Part shown: in pieces, positions 29,147 through 37,790 of the stretch
How the letters are laid out: each line of letters begins with the position of its first letter
Position numbering within the stretch: the stretch's first letter is position 1
Origin: Streptomyces sp. NRRL S-350
Lineage (GTDB): Bacteria; Actinomycetota; Actinomycetes; Streptomycetales; Streptomycetaceae
DNA: 46,891 bases
NCBI RefSeq assembly: GCF_000719705.1
Contig: NZ_JOHO01000054.1
Coordinates: 1-46,891, forward strand
Direction: 5' to 3'
Program-made: the position numbers and the translations under genes
Notes under the pieces: model-generated
Databases searched by the model: none
Seen by the model: only the letters and a program-made list of their open reading frames with translations
Told to the model about the DNA's origin: nothing

Positions 29147-29181
29147 CCCCGGCCGACGGAATCCCGTCCGGCCGGGGTTTT
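29147..29181 (+). terminator. argCJBDR terminator
   Basis: Stem CCCCGGCC-GACGG / CCGTC-CGGCCGGGG (13 bp with one bulge) followed by TTTT at 29178-29181. Confidence 0.85.
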
Positions 29182-29232
29182 GCCTTTCATGCGGCGTAGT
29201 GCATACTTATGCCACCTACTGCAAATGTGTGA
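29180..29232 (+). promoter_or_regulatory. argH promoter with ARG-box-like sequence
   Basis: TTGCCT (29180-29185), 16-bp spacer, CATACT (29202-29207). GTGCATACTTATGCC and a following TGCAAATGTGTG are AT-rich dyad-like sequences resembling ARG boxes and the argC promoter, so argH is probably co-repressed by ArgR although it is a separate transcript. The -35 overlaps the last bases of the upstream terminator U-tract. Confidence 0.65.
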
Positions 29233-30669
<1,437 letters not shown>

Positions 30670-30684
30670 CCGAAGGCCGGCGGA

Positions 30685-30719
30685 GGAGGGGCGCGGCGGT
30701 CCGGCCGGCGCGCCCCTCC
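30685..30719 (+). terminator. argH terminator
   Basis: An 11-bp stem GGAGGGGCGCG/CGCGCCCCTCC with an internally pairing GGCCGG loop, 15 bp after the argH stop. Confidence 0.75.
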
Positions 30720-30767
30720 GGCGTCCGCGCCCCGGCCCGGGCGTAACCGGCCCCGCCCCGGGCCGTC

Positions 30768-31151
30768 ATGCACGGTGTGTGCACCACCCTTCCGCCCGTC
30801 CCCTCCGCCGAGGACGTCTACCTCGCCAGCCTCCGCCGCCGCGTGGTCCGCGAGACCGTCGCCGCCCTGCCGGGCCGCTGCCCGGAGCTGATCGCCGCCC
30901 TCGCCGAGGATCCGCCGCCCACCTACCGCGAGCTCTCCGAGCGCCTCGCGATGCCCCGCGGCTCCATCGGCCCCACCCGCTCTCGCTGCCTCGCCTGCCT
31001 GCGGACCCTCCTCCACCGGAGCGCTACCCGTGAGCGCCCCCGGGCGGCGGCATCCTGCGCCCCCTGCGGCCGCCCGCCCCTCTCCCCGTCCCCGCAGCCT
31101 CCCGCTCCGCCCGGGCGTGACCCTCGCCACGTCCGGGCCCCGGAAGGTTGA
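30768..31151 (+). CDS. Stand-alone sigma-70 region 4-like protein (possibly a relic)
   Basis: A 127-residue ORF whose residues about 20-80 look like region 4 of an ECF-type sigma factor: RETVAALPGRCPELIAALAE, DPPPTYRELSERLAMPRGSIGPTRSRCLACLR, a helix-turn-helix for the -35 box. Region 2 is absent and I see no sign of it upstream. The rest is a Pro/Arg-rich tail. No ribosome site precedes ATG 30768 or the in-frame GTG 30777, so the start is uncertain. It could be a truncated sigma-factor gene, or a functional region-4-only protein working with a partner or as an anti-activator. The coding part has high third-position G/C, so it was or is translated. Confidence 0.55.
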   Translation: MHGVCTTLPPVPSAEDVYLASLRRRVVRETVAALPGRCPELIAALAEDPPPTYRELSERLAMPRGSIGPTRSRCLACLRTLLHRSATRERPRAAASCAPCGRPPLSPSPQPPAPPGRDPRHVRAPEG

Positions 31152-31192
31152 GGGGAGCTGACACCCGGGTAGAGCGCTGGCGAACGCAGCCC

Positions 31193-31220
31193 TTGACGGT
31201 GGTGCGATCACTCGGATACT
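31193..31220 (+). promoter_or_regulatory. Promoter of the GNAT gene at 31279
   Basis: TTGACG (31193-31198), 16-bp spacer, GATACT (31215-31220). The predicted start of transcription is close to an in-frame GTG at 31225, so a leaderless longer product is possible, but the ribosome site GGGGAGG at 31263-31269 favours ATG 31279. Confidence 0.6.
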
Positions 31221-31278
31221 GAGCGTGAGCGCGCCACCCTCTGCGCGCAGGGCACGACGACTGGGGAGGCCCCTCCAC

Positions 31279-31779
31279 ATGGGCATGAGCGTGATCATCT
31301 CGGCTGCGGAGGCCGAGGACGCGGAGCAGATCCTCAAGCTCCAGTACCTCGGCTACCAGCCCGAGGCCGAGCTGTACGGCGACTGGGCGATCGAGCCCCT
31401 GACGCAGAGCCTGGAGAGCCTGCGCGCCGAACTGACCGAGCGGTACTTCCTGGTGGCCCGGCTGGGCGACGAGGTGGTCGGCACCGTCCGCGGCCATCGC
31501 GGCCCCGACGGCGTGGGCCGGATAGAGCGCCTGGTCGTCCACCCGCGGATGCAGCGCCACGGCCTCGGCGGCCGCCTCCTGGACGCCCTGGAGCGGCGCC
31601 TCGCCGAGGACGGCCCGGTGAGCTCCTACCGCCTCTACACCGGCCACCGCAGCCTCGGCAACCTGCGCCTGTACGCCCGCCAGGGCTACCGGCAGACCAG
31701 GGTCGAGCAGGTCAGCAGCCGACTGAGCTTCGTCCACCTGGAGAAGCCCGCGAGTACGCCGCTCGCCGCGACGGCCTGA
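31279..31779 (+). CDS. GNAT-family N-acetyltransferase
   Basis: A 166-residue acetyl-CoA-dependent acetyltransferase. The N-terminus SVIISAAEAEDAEQILKLQYLGYQ, core strand RIERLVVHPRMQRHGLGGRLLDALE (motif A, the pyrophosphate-binding R/Q-x-x-G-x-G/A equivalent RHGLGG), and LYTGHRSLGNLRLYARQGYRQTR (motif B) define the fold. Substrate unknown. It stands alone between its own promoter and a strong terminator. Confidence 0.9.
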   Translation: MGMSVIISAAEAEDAEQILKLQYLGYQPEAELYGDWAIEPLTQSLESLRAELTERYFLVARLGDEVVGTVRGHRGPDGVGRIERLVVHPRMQRHGLGGRLLDALERRLAEDGPVSSYRLYTGHRSLGNLRLYARQGYRQTRVEQVSSRLSFVHLEKPASTPLAATA

Positions 31780-31800
31780 GCCGGCCCGCCGACGCCCGGC

Positions 31801-31845
31801 CCTCGGCGCCGCCACCATTCGGACGTTCCGGTGGCGGCGCCGAGG
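31801..31845 (+). terminator. Terminator of the GNAT gene
   Basis: A perfect 16-bp stem CCTCGGCGCCGCCACC/GGTGGCGGCGCCGAGG with a 13-nt loop, 22 bp after the stop. It separates this gene from the metNIQ promoter. Confidence 0.85.
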
Positions 31846-31872
31846 CACATCCCCGCTGGTGGCAGCGGTAAG

Positions 31873-31889
31873 TGTCCGCAATGCGGACA
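31873..31889. promoter_or_regulatory. 17-bp operator-like palindrome upstream of the metNIQ leader
   Basis: TGTCCGCAATGCGGACA, symmetric except for its centre, ends 14 bp upstream of the probable -35 box. The position suits an activator or repressor. NdgR, an IclR-family regulator of methionine and leucine genes in Streptomyces, is a candidate by function, but I cannot confirm its motif. Confidence 0.55.
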
Positions 31890-31903
31890 GCGTGGTCGAA
31901 CAA

Positions 31904-31933
31904 TTGGGCGGACCTCGACCCATCTGTTTTACT
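31904..31933 (+). promoter_or_regulatory. metNIQ leader promoter
   Basis: TTGGGC (31904-31909), 18-bp spacer, TTTACT (31928-31933), then 7 nt to an ATG at 31941. The spacing predicts a leaderless short ORF starting the transcript. Confidence 0.55.
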
Positions 31934-31940
31934 GGCTCAC

Positions 31941-32024
31941 ATGACTGCGACGACGAACTGCACCCCCACCGGCACGCTGCCGGCAGGTGAGCGTGCCATG
32001 TGTCGTCGAATGTGTCACCGCTGA
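31941..32024 (+). CDS. Putative 27-residue Met/Cys leader peptide of metNIQ
   Basis: A short ORF, ATG at 31941 to TGA at 32022, ending AMCRRMCHR. Both Met and both C-terminal Cys residues fall in the last eight codons before the stop, and the Cys codons are TGT and the Arg codons CGT and CGA, all rare in this G/C-rich DNA. A TGC Cys also occurs at codon 7. The ORF follows a promoter directly and has no ribosome site, fitting leaderless translation. Downstream, GGCACCC/GGGTGCC (32039-32057) can form a hairpin; GAGGGC (32023-32028, overlapping the stop) can instead pair with GCCCTC (32055-32060). A ribosome slowed at the Met/Cys codons would cover GAGGGC. This looks like attenuation by Met- or Cys-tRNA supply ahead of a methionine importer. 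It is inference and too short to exclude chance. Confidence 0.5.
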   Translation: MTATTNCTPTGTLPAGERAMCRRMCHR

Positions 32025-32328
32025 GGGCCACCGCCCCCGGCACCCCGCGCGGGTGCCCTCCCCTCGCGCCCCGAAGCGAGACTCCGGCGCCGCTCCCGCC
32101 CGTGTGAGCGCGTCCCCTCCTCCCGTACCCCTCCCCTTGCCACGCCCGCCGACCCGCGGGCGCCGGTGACTCGCAAGGGCCACGCCGTCGCGCGGCCCGG
32201 CCGTCCGACGGCCGCGACCAAGGGGCGGCGGGTCCGGACCCCCTGGTGAAGCGCCGTAGGACGCCGCCCGGCCGCAACCCGGCCGGTTGGTCGCCCCACG
32301 CCGCCCGCCCCGACCCACGGAAGCAGCT
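32025..32328 (+). other. Structured metNIQ 5' leader
   Basis: About 300 nt between the putative leader peptide and metN with several stems: 32039-32057 and the nested GTCGCG...CGCGAC with inner GGCCGT/ACGGCC (32187-32218). I do not see a sequence matching the SAM-I, SAM-II or SAM-IV riboswitches I know, and there is no U-tract terminator, so any attenuation may work through Rho or ribosome access. No other gene is evident. Confidence 0.4.
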
Positions 32329-33354
32329 GTGATCACCACCACGGACCTCACGAAGGTCTACCGTTCCCGAGGCCGCGAGGTGACCGCCCTCGCCGGTGTC
32401 GACCTGCACGTCCGTCCGGGAGAGGTCTACGGAGTCGTCGGCACCAGTGGAGCCGGCAAGTCCACCCTCATCCGCTGCGTGAACATGCTGGAGCGCCCGA
32501 CCTCCGGCACCGTCACCGTGGACGGGGTGGAACTCACGGCGCTGTCCGGCGGCGAGAACCGGGCCGGCCGGGAACTGCGCGAGGCGCGCCGCCGGATCGG
32601 CATGGTCTTCCAGCACTTCAACCTGCTCTCCTCGCGGACCGTGCAGCAGAACGTCGAGCTGCCGCTGGAGATCATCGGCCTGGACCGCACCCAGCGTCGC
32701 CGCCGCGCCGCCGAACTGCTCGACCTGGTCGGCCTCGGCGACAAGGCCCGCAGCTACCCCGACCAGCTCTCCGGCGGCCAGAAGCAGCGCGTCGGCATCG
32801 CCCGCGCCCTGGCCGGCGACCCCAAGGTGCTGCTCTCCGACGAGGCCACCTCGGCGCTCGACCCGGAGACCACCCGTTCGATCCTCAAGCTGCTGCGCGA
32901 CCTCAACCAGCAGCTCGGCCTCACCGTCCTGCTGATCACCCACGAGATGGACGTCATCAAGTCCGTCTGCGACTCCGCCGCCCTGATGCGCGGCGGCCGG
33001 GTGGTCGAGTCCGGCGGGCTGACCGACCTGCTGGCCGCGCCCGGCTCCGAGCTGGCCCGCGAGCTGTTCCCGCTCAGCGAGTTCGGCACCGGCCGCCCCG
33101 GCTCCACCGTGCTGGAGATCACCTTCCAGGGCGACGCCTCGGCCCAGCCGTTCGTCTCCCAGCTGGCCCGCACCTACCAGATCGACATCAACATCCTCGG
33201 CGCGGCCGTGGAGACCATCGCCGGCCGGATGGTCGGCCGGATGCGGGTCGAACTGTCCGGCGGCCACCAGGACAACGTGGTGCCGATCGGCTTCCTGCGC
33301 GAGCAGGGCCTGCAGGTGGACGTGATCGGTGCGGCGAACGGAGCGGTGGCATGA
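32329..33354 (+). CDS. metN: Methionine ABC transporter ATPase MetN
   Basis: A 341-residue ATPase of the MetNIQ methionine importer. Walker A GTSGAGKSTLIRC, signature LSGGQKQRVGIARAL, Walker B VLLSDEATSALD, switch His in LITHEMDVIK. The C-terminal NIL domain (about 260-340; VLEITFQGDASAQPFVSQLA, the DVIGAANG end) binds intracellular methionine and inhibits the pump. GTG at 32329 with GGAAG upstream; the frame is open to 32287 but matches no family start. Its stop overlaps the metI ATG (ATGA). Confidence 0.95.
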   Translation: MITTTDLTKVYRSRGREVTALAGVDLHVRPGEVYGVVGTSGAGKSTLIRCVNMLERPTSGTVTVDGVELTALSGGENRAGRELREARRRIGMVFQHFNLLSSRTVQQNVELPLEIIGLDRTQRRRRAAELLDLVGLGDKARSYPDQLSGGQKQRVGIARALAGDPKVLLSDEATSALDPETTRSILKLLRDLNQQLGLTVLLITHEMDVIKSVCDSAALMRGGRVVESGGLTDLLAAPGSELARELFPLSEFGTGRPGSTVLEITFQGDASAQPFVSQLARTYQIDINILGAAVETIAGRMVGRMRVELSGGHQDNVVPIGFLREQGLQVDVIGAANGAVA

Positions 33355-34079
33355 CCTGGGACCAGATGCAGGAGCTGATGGGGCCGGCCACCCAGGAGAC
33401 CTTCCAGATGGTCGGGGTCTCCACGGCCGTCACCGTGCTGCTCGGCCTTCCGCTGGGCGTCCTGCTGGTGCTCACCGACAAGGGCGGCCTGCTGGCCAAC
33501 CAGGTCGTCAACAAGGCCGTCGGCTTCGTGGTGAACCTCGCCCGCTCGGTGCCGTTCATCATCCTGATGATCGCGCTGATCTCCTTCACCCGCTGGCTGG
33601 TCGGCACCTCGATCGGCTGGCAGGCCGCGACCGTGCCGCTGACCATCGGCGCCATCCCGTTCTTCGCCCGCCTGGTCGAGACCTCCGTCCGTGAGGTCGA
33701 CCGCGGCCTGGTCGAGGCGGTCCAGTCGATGGGCGGCAGCACCTGGACGATCGTCCGCAAGACCCTGCTGCCCGAGGCGCTGCCCGGCATCGTCGCCTCC
33801 GTCACCACCACGGTCATCACGCTGATCAGCTACTCCGCGATGGCCGGCACGGTCGGCGGCGGCGGCCTCGGCACCCTCGCCGTCAACTACGGCTACCAGC
33901 GCTTCGAGACGGCCTTCATGTGGGTCATCGTGGCCGAGCTGGTGATCATCGTCACCGCCGTCCAGCTGATCGGCGACCTCGCCGTGGGCCGCCTCACCCA
34001 CCGCGGCCGCACCGGCGGCCGGACCCGCCTGACGGGCCGCACCGCGACGACCCCCGACAAGGACGCCGTCGCCTCCTAG
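33351..34079 (+). CDS. metI: Methionine ABC transporter permease MetI
   Basis: A 242-residue inner-membrane permease with about five transmembrane helices (near residues 22-43, 56-80, 95-112, 145-165, 188-210) and the EAA loop EAVQSMGGSTWTIVRKTLLPEALPG in part that docks on MetN. LARSVPFIILMIALISFTR is family-typical. ATG at 33351 overlaps the metN stop. Gene order metN-metI-metQ is complete, so this is a self-sufficient D/L-methionine importer. Confidence 0.95.
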   Translation: MTWDQMQELMGPATQETFQMVGVSTAVTVLLGLPLGVLLVLTDKGGLLANQVVNKAVGFVVNLARSVPFIILMIALISFTRWLVGTSIGWQAATVPLTIGAIPFFARLVETSVREVDRGLVEAVQSMGGSTWTIVRKTLLPEALPGIVASVTTTVITLISYSAMAGTVGGGGLGTLAVNYGYQRFETAFMWVIVAELVIIVTAVQLIGDLAVGRLTHRGRTGGRTRLTGRTATTPDKDAVAS

Positions 34080-34136
34080 ACCTCCCTCGTCCGACTCCGG
34101 ACGCGGCTCCCCGTACCACGCAGAAAGGCACTTTTC

Positions 34137-34961
34137 GTGCGCAACGCCCTGAAGTTCACCACCGTCCTGGCCACCGCCGGCCTCGCGCTCTCCCTCGCCG
34201 CCTGCGGCAGCTCGGGCTCCTCATCCGCGGACCCGAACGCGCCGCTCAAGATCGTCGCCAGCCCCACCCCGCACGGGCAGATCCTCAAGTACGTCAAGGA
34301 CAACCTCGCGGACAAGGCCGGCCTCAAGCTCGACATCAAGGAGGTCACCGACTACGTGACCCCCAACACGGCGGTGCAGGACGGTTCGGCCGACGCCAAC
34401 TACTTCCAGCACGTGCCGTACCTGGAGGACTTCGACAAGAAGCGCGGCACGACCATCGTCTCGGTGGAGACCGTGCACCTGGAGCCGCTCGGCCTCTACT
34501 CCAAGAAGGTCAAGGCGATCACCGACCTGCCGGACGGCGCCACCGTCGGCCTGCCCAACGACGCCACCAACGAGGGCCGCGCGCTCAAGCTGCTCGCCGA
34601 CAACAAGCTGATCACCCTCAAGGACGGCGTCACCACCACCGCGACCCCGGCGGACGTGACCGGCAACCCGAAGAACCTCAAGTGGAAGGAACTCGAGGCC
34701 GCCCAGCTGCCCCGCTCGGTCTCCGACCTCGACGCCGCCGTCATCAACGGCAACTACGCGATCGACTCCGGCCTGAAGCCGGCCACCGACGCGCTGGTGC
34801 TGGAGAAGGCCGAGGGCAACCCGTACGCCAACATCCTCGCCGTCAAGAAGGGCAAGGAGAACGACCCGCGGGTCAAGAAGCTCGCCGAGTTGCTGCACTC
34901 GGACGAGGTCAAGAAGTACATCACCGACACCTTCCAGGGCTCGGTCGTCCCGGCCTTCTGA
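34137..34961 (+). CDS. metQ: Methionine-binding lipoprotein MetQ
   Basis: A 274-residue NlpA-family substrate-binding lipoprotein. Lipobox LAAC (lipid on Cys23 in LSLAACGSSG), then LKIVASPTPHGQILKYVKD, VTDYVTPNTAVQDGSADANYFQHVPYLEDF, VHLEPLGLYSKKVK and the DLDAAVINGNYAIDSGL hinge region, all in the MetQ pattern. GTG at 34137 with AGAAAGG upstream; the 57-bp gap from metI is short enough for one operon. Confidence 0.95.
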   Translation: MRNALKFTTVLATAGLALSLAACGSSGSSSADPNAPLKIVASPTPHGQILKYVKDNLADKAGLKLDIKEVTDYVTPNTAVQDGSADANYFQHVPYLEDFDKKRGTTIVSVETVHLEPLGLYSKKVKAITDLPDGATVGLPNDATNEGRALKLLADNKLITLKDGVTTTATPADVTGNPKNLKWKELEAAQLPRSVSDLDAAVINGNYAIDSGLKPATDALVLEKAEGNPYANILAVKKGKENDPRVKKLAELLHSDEVKKYITDTFQGSVVPAF

Positions 34962-34995
34962 CCGTCGCCGGCCGCCCCGCCGGCCGAAGCCCGAC

Positions 34996-35040
34996 GCCCG
35001 ACCGGGCCCCCGCCGCACCTCGGCAGGGGCCCGGTCGGGC
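34996..35040 (+). terminator. metNIQ terminator
   Basis: A perfect 15-bp stem GCCCGACCGGGCCCC/GGGGCCCGGTCGGGC with a 15-nt loop, 34 bp after the metQ stop. Confidence 0.85.
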
Positions 35041-35169
35041 AGTATGCACCCGGCACGCCCCGGGCGACGGCGTTCTGACGTACCGTCGTGCGCGCAGCGC
35101 ACCAGGTGGTACCCGGAGTGCGACGGAGGCGTACGGTGTTGTGTTCACGACCCGGCGAGGAGAGACGGC

Positions 35170-35832
35170 ATGGCAGCGAGCTTCCCCGAGACCGCCATCA
35201 GCACCGAACGGCTGCTGCTGCGACCCCTTGCGGAGGACGACGCCCCCGGCCTGGCCACGATGATGGCCGACGACCTCGTCCTGGCGTGGACCGACCTCCC
35301 GCACCCCTTCACCGAGGAGCACGCGGCCGAACTCGCCCGTTCCCTCGCCCCCGCCCACCGGGCCGCCGGCCGCGGCATCGTCCTGGCCGTCACCGAGCAC
35401 CTGACCCAGCGCCTGGTCGGCCTGGTCGAGCTGCGCAACACCGACTGGCGGCTGCGCAGCACCGAGATCTCCTACGTCACCGCCGCCTGGGCGCGCGGCG
35501 AGGGCTACGCCCCGGAGGCCGTCCTCGGCGTCGCGCAGTGGCTGTTCGAGGACCGGGGCTTCCTGCGCCTGGAGATGCGCACCGCCGCCGGCAACACGGC
35601 CGCCCAGCAGGTCGCCCAGAAGATCGGCGGCATCAGCGAGGGCGTGCTGCGCAGCGCCTGGATAGTGCGCGGCGAATCCGGGGAGTCCGGGGAGCCCGGA
35701 GCGTCCGGTGAGGCGTCCGCGGAGAGCCGCAGCGACCTCATCCTGTGGAGCCTGCTCCCGGAGGACCTGGAGTCGCCCGAACCGCACCCGCACGGCTGGC
35801 CCGGCGACCACCGCTACGTGCTGCGCGACTGA
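35170..35832 (+). CDS. GNAT-family acetyltransferase, RimJ/RimL type
   Basis: A 220-residue acetyltransferase of the ribosomal-protein N-acetyltransferase class: ISTERLLLRPLAEDDAPGLA, VGLVELRNTDWRLRSTEISYVT, the acetyl-CoA loop WARGEGYAPEAVLGVAQWLFED and LEMRTAAGNTAAQQVAQKIGGISEGVLR. A short low-complexity Gly/Ser/Glu loop (ESGESGEPGASGEASAES) interrupts the end, unusual for the family. ATG at 35170 with GAGGAGAG upstream. The substrate (protein N-terminus or small molecule) is unknown. Confidence 0.92.
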   Translation: MAASFPETAISTERLLLRPLAEDDAPGLATMMADDLVLAWTDLPHPFTEEHAAELARSLAPAHRAAGRGIVLAVTEHLTQRLVGLVELRNTDWRLRSTEISYVTAAWARGEGYAPEAVLGVAQWLFEDRGFLRLEMRTAAGNTAAQQVAQKIGGISEGVLRSAWIVRGESGESGEPGASGEASAESRSDLILWSLLPEDLESPEPHPHGWPGDHRYVLRD

Positions 35833-35845
35833 GCCGGCACCGCGC

Positions 35846-35896
35846 CGCGGACTCGGCGCGGACTCGGCGCGGACTCGGCACGGACTCGGCACGGAC
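35846..35896. repeat. 11-bp tandem repeat
   Basis: Four units of CGCGGACTCGG / CACGGACTCGG (35846-35889) and a partial fifth, in the gap before the cobL gene. Confidence 0.85.
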
Positions 35897-36004
35897 ATGT
35901 GTGCGAGATGTCGGCGCCCGGGGGACGACACCCGGTAGCCTCTCCACCGGCGCCGCACGACGGCGCCCCGAGTGGCGCACCGAGTCGAGGGGGAACGGCC
36001 GCAG

Positions 36005-37261
36005 ATGGCTGACCGGATCACGGTCATCGGGTGGGACGGCACGCCGCTGACCGAGGCCGCCGGTGCGGCCCTCGCCGCGGCGACCCTGGTCGCCGGAGCC
36101 CCCTACCAACTGAACGCCCTCCCGGTGCCGGAGGGCGCCGAGCGGATCGCCCTCGGCGCGATCGAGCCGGCCGCCCGACGGATCGCCGAGCACCGCGGCG
36201 CAGCCGTCGTGGTCGCCGAGGGCGACCCGGGCTTCTTCGGCGTGGTGCGTATTCTGCGCCGCCCCGAGTACGGCCTCGAGCTGGAGGTGCTGCCCGCCGT
36301 CTCCTCCGTCGCCACCGCCTTCGCCCGGGCCGGGATGCCCTGGGAGGACGCCCAGGTGGTCAGCGCCCACGGCGGACGGCTGCGCCGCGCGGCCAACATC
36401 TGCCGGGCCCACCCCAAGGTCGCGGTGCTCACCGCCCCGGGCGCCGGGCCCGCCGAACTCGCCCTGATGCTGCGCGGGGTGCACCGGACCTTCGTGGTCT
36501 GCGAGGCCCTCGGTACGCCGGAGGAGGACGTCACCGTCCTCACGTCCGACCGGATCGCCGACCACGTCTGGCGCGACCCCAACGTGGTGCTGGTGATCGG
36601 CGGCGCCGCCCAGGCCGCCGCGGTGGACCAGGCGGCCGGCTGGCTGGCCGGGCGCCCGATCGGCTACCCCGGCGCGGAGAGCGGCTGGGCGCTCCCCGGC
36701 GACGCCTACGCGGGCGCCGGGCGCACGGGTGGCGAGACGGGCGCGTCGGACGTGCTCCCCGCGCACGTGCGCGCCCTGGTGCTGGCCCGTCTGGGTGCAC
36801 GGCCGGGGGACCTGGTCTGGTCGGTCGGTGCGGGCAGCGGCGCCCTCGCGGTCGAGGCGGCCCGCTTCGGCGCGGCCGTGGTCGCGGTCGAGGGCTCCCG
36901 CTCGGCCTGCGCCCGGCTGACCGTCAACGCCCGCCGGTACGGCGTCGAGGTGGAGGCGGTGTACGGCAGCGGCCCCGAGGTGCTGGGCGGCCTGCCGGAG
37001 CCCGACGCGGCGGTGGTGGAGTCCGGCGGCCTGGACGTGGTGCGCGCGGTGCTGGCCCGCAGGCCGGAGCGGTTCGTCGCGCTGCCCCGGACCTTCGCCG
37101 AGGCGGAGGAGGTCCGCCGGGCGATCGGCGAGGCCGGCTACCGGGCGGACGGCGCACTGTTGCAGTCGACGCCGCTGCGGTCCGCCGGGGAGGGCGGCGG
37201 GCTGGAACTCGGGGCGGCCGGAGCCGGCGTGCTGGTGCTCTGGGGTGAGCAGATCGTGTGA
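36005..37261 (+). CDS. cobL: Precorrin-6Y C5,15-methyltransferase (CbiE-CbiT), CobL type
   Basis: A 418-residue bifunctional cobalamin enzyme. The N-terminal CbiE half (about 1-205) is a class III tetrapyrrole methyltransferase: ITVIGWDG, VVVAEGDPGFFG, the PAVSSVATAFARAGMPWED pattern. The C-terminal CbiT half (about 230-418) is a class I methyltransferase with decarboxylase activity: DLVWSVGAGSGALAVEAARFG (SAM loop), ARLTVNARRYGVEVEAVYG. It methylates C5 and C15 and removes the C12 acetate carboxyl. ATG at 36005 (MADRITVIG). No B12 riboswitch is visible upstream. Transcribed alone, ahead of the other tetrapyrrole genes. Confidence 0.93.
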   Translation: MADRITVIGWDGTPLTEAAGAALAAATLVAGAPYQLNALPVPEGAERIALGAIEPAARRIAEHRGAAVVVAEGDPGFFGVVRILRRPEYGLELEVLPAVSSVATAFARAGMPWEDAQVVSAHGGRLRRAANICRAHPKVAVLTAPGAGPAELALMLRGVHRTFVVCEALGTPEEDVTVLTSDRIADHVWRDPNVVLVIGGAAQAAAVDQAAGWLAGRPIGYPGAESGWALPGDAYAGAGRTGGETGASDVLPAHVRALVLARLGARPGDLVWSVGAGSGALAVEAARFGAAVVAVEGSRSACARLTVNARRYGVEVEAVYGSGPEVLGGLPEPDAAVVESGGLDVVRAVLARRPERFVALPRTFAEAEEVRRAIGEAGYRADGALLQSTPLRSAGEGGGLELGAAGAGVLVLWGEQIV

Positions 37262-37790
37262 AGGCCTCGGGTGCGCCCCGGGACCGTCCGGTGCCACGGG
37301 TGGGCAGGGGCGGGCGCGCGGGGTGAGCGCGGAGGGGGTTCCGACGGTGATCCAGGTCGCATCCGGACACTGATTCGGGAGGTGAGCGCGCCGGGCCGGT
37401 AGTGTGACGTCCTGGGCGGCTGCAGCGATCGGCGGTCCACCCGATTCGGTCGGTTTGTCACCTTTTTGACGTGGTGCAACCCCGTTCCGCTCGGACTGTG
37501 GGCAATTCGACGGGCCGCGTGCCGGACCTGGAGAATGCCGTAGGGTCCGGTGCGGTCGTGCCGGTTGCTCCGGGTTGTCGTTGTTTCAGACGATGTGTGC
37601 CGCCCCGTGTGGCGGTGCGCCGGGCCGGGTGCCGCAGTGCGCCGGAAGGACTCGGGCCGCAGCGCTTCGGCGCGGCGGCCGCGTGTGGTTGAGGGGCGGG
37701 TCGGTCGCAGGCCCGGCCCGTGCGGATGGGCGCTGCGATCGGTGATCGTGTCGCCAAGGGCGCGGCAGCGGCCTGGAAGGAGCTTTGACA
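37262..37790. other. Intergenic region, 529 bp, before the BluB-CobT gene
   Basis: No confident gene. Scattered promoter-like boxes (TTGACG at 37466-37471, TAGGGT at 37541-37546) lack good partners. Several open frames overlap but have no family-like sequence. The last 17 bases hold GGAAGGAG (37775-37782), the ribosome site of the next gene. A long 5' untranslated leader is plausible; no cobalamin riboswitch core was recognised. Confidence 0.6.

Noticed and set aside
32025..32328. SAM riboswitch upstream of metN
   Set aside because: None of the SAM-I/II/IV conserved cores I know could be recognised; only generic hairpins remain, so it is listed as an unassigned leader.
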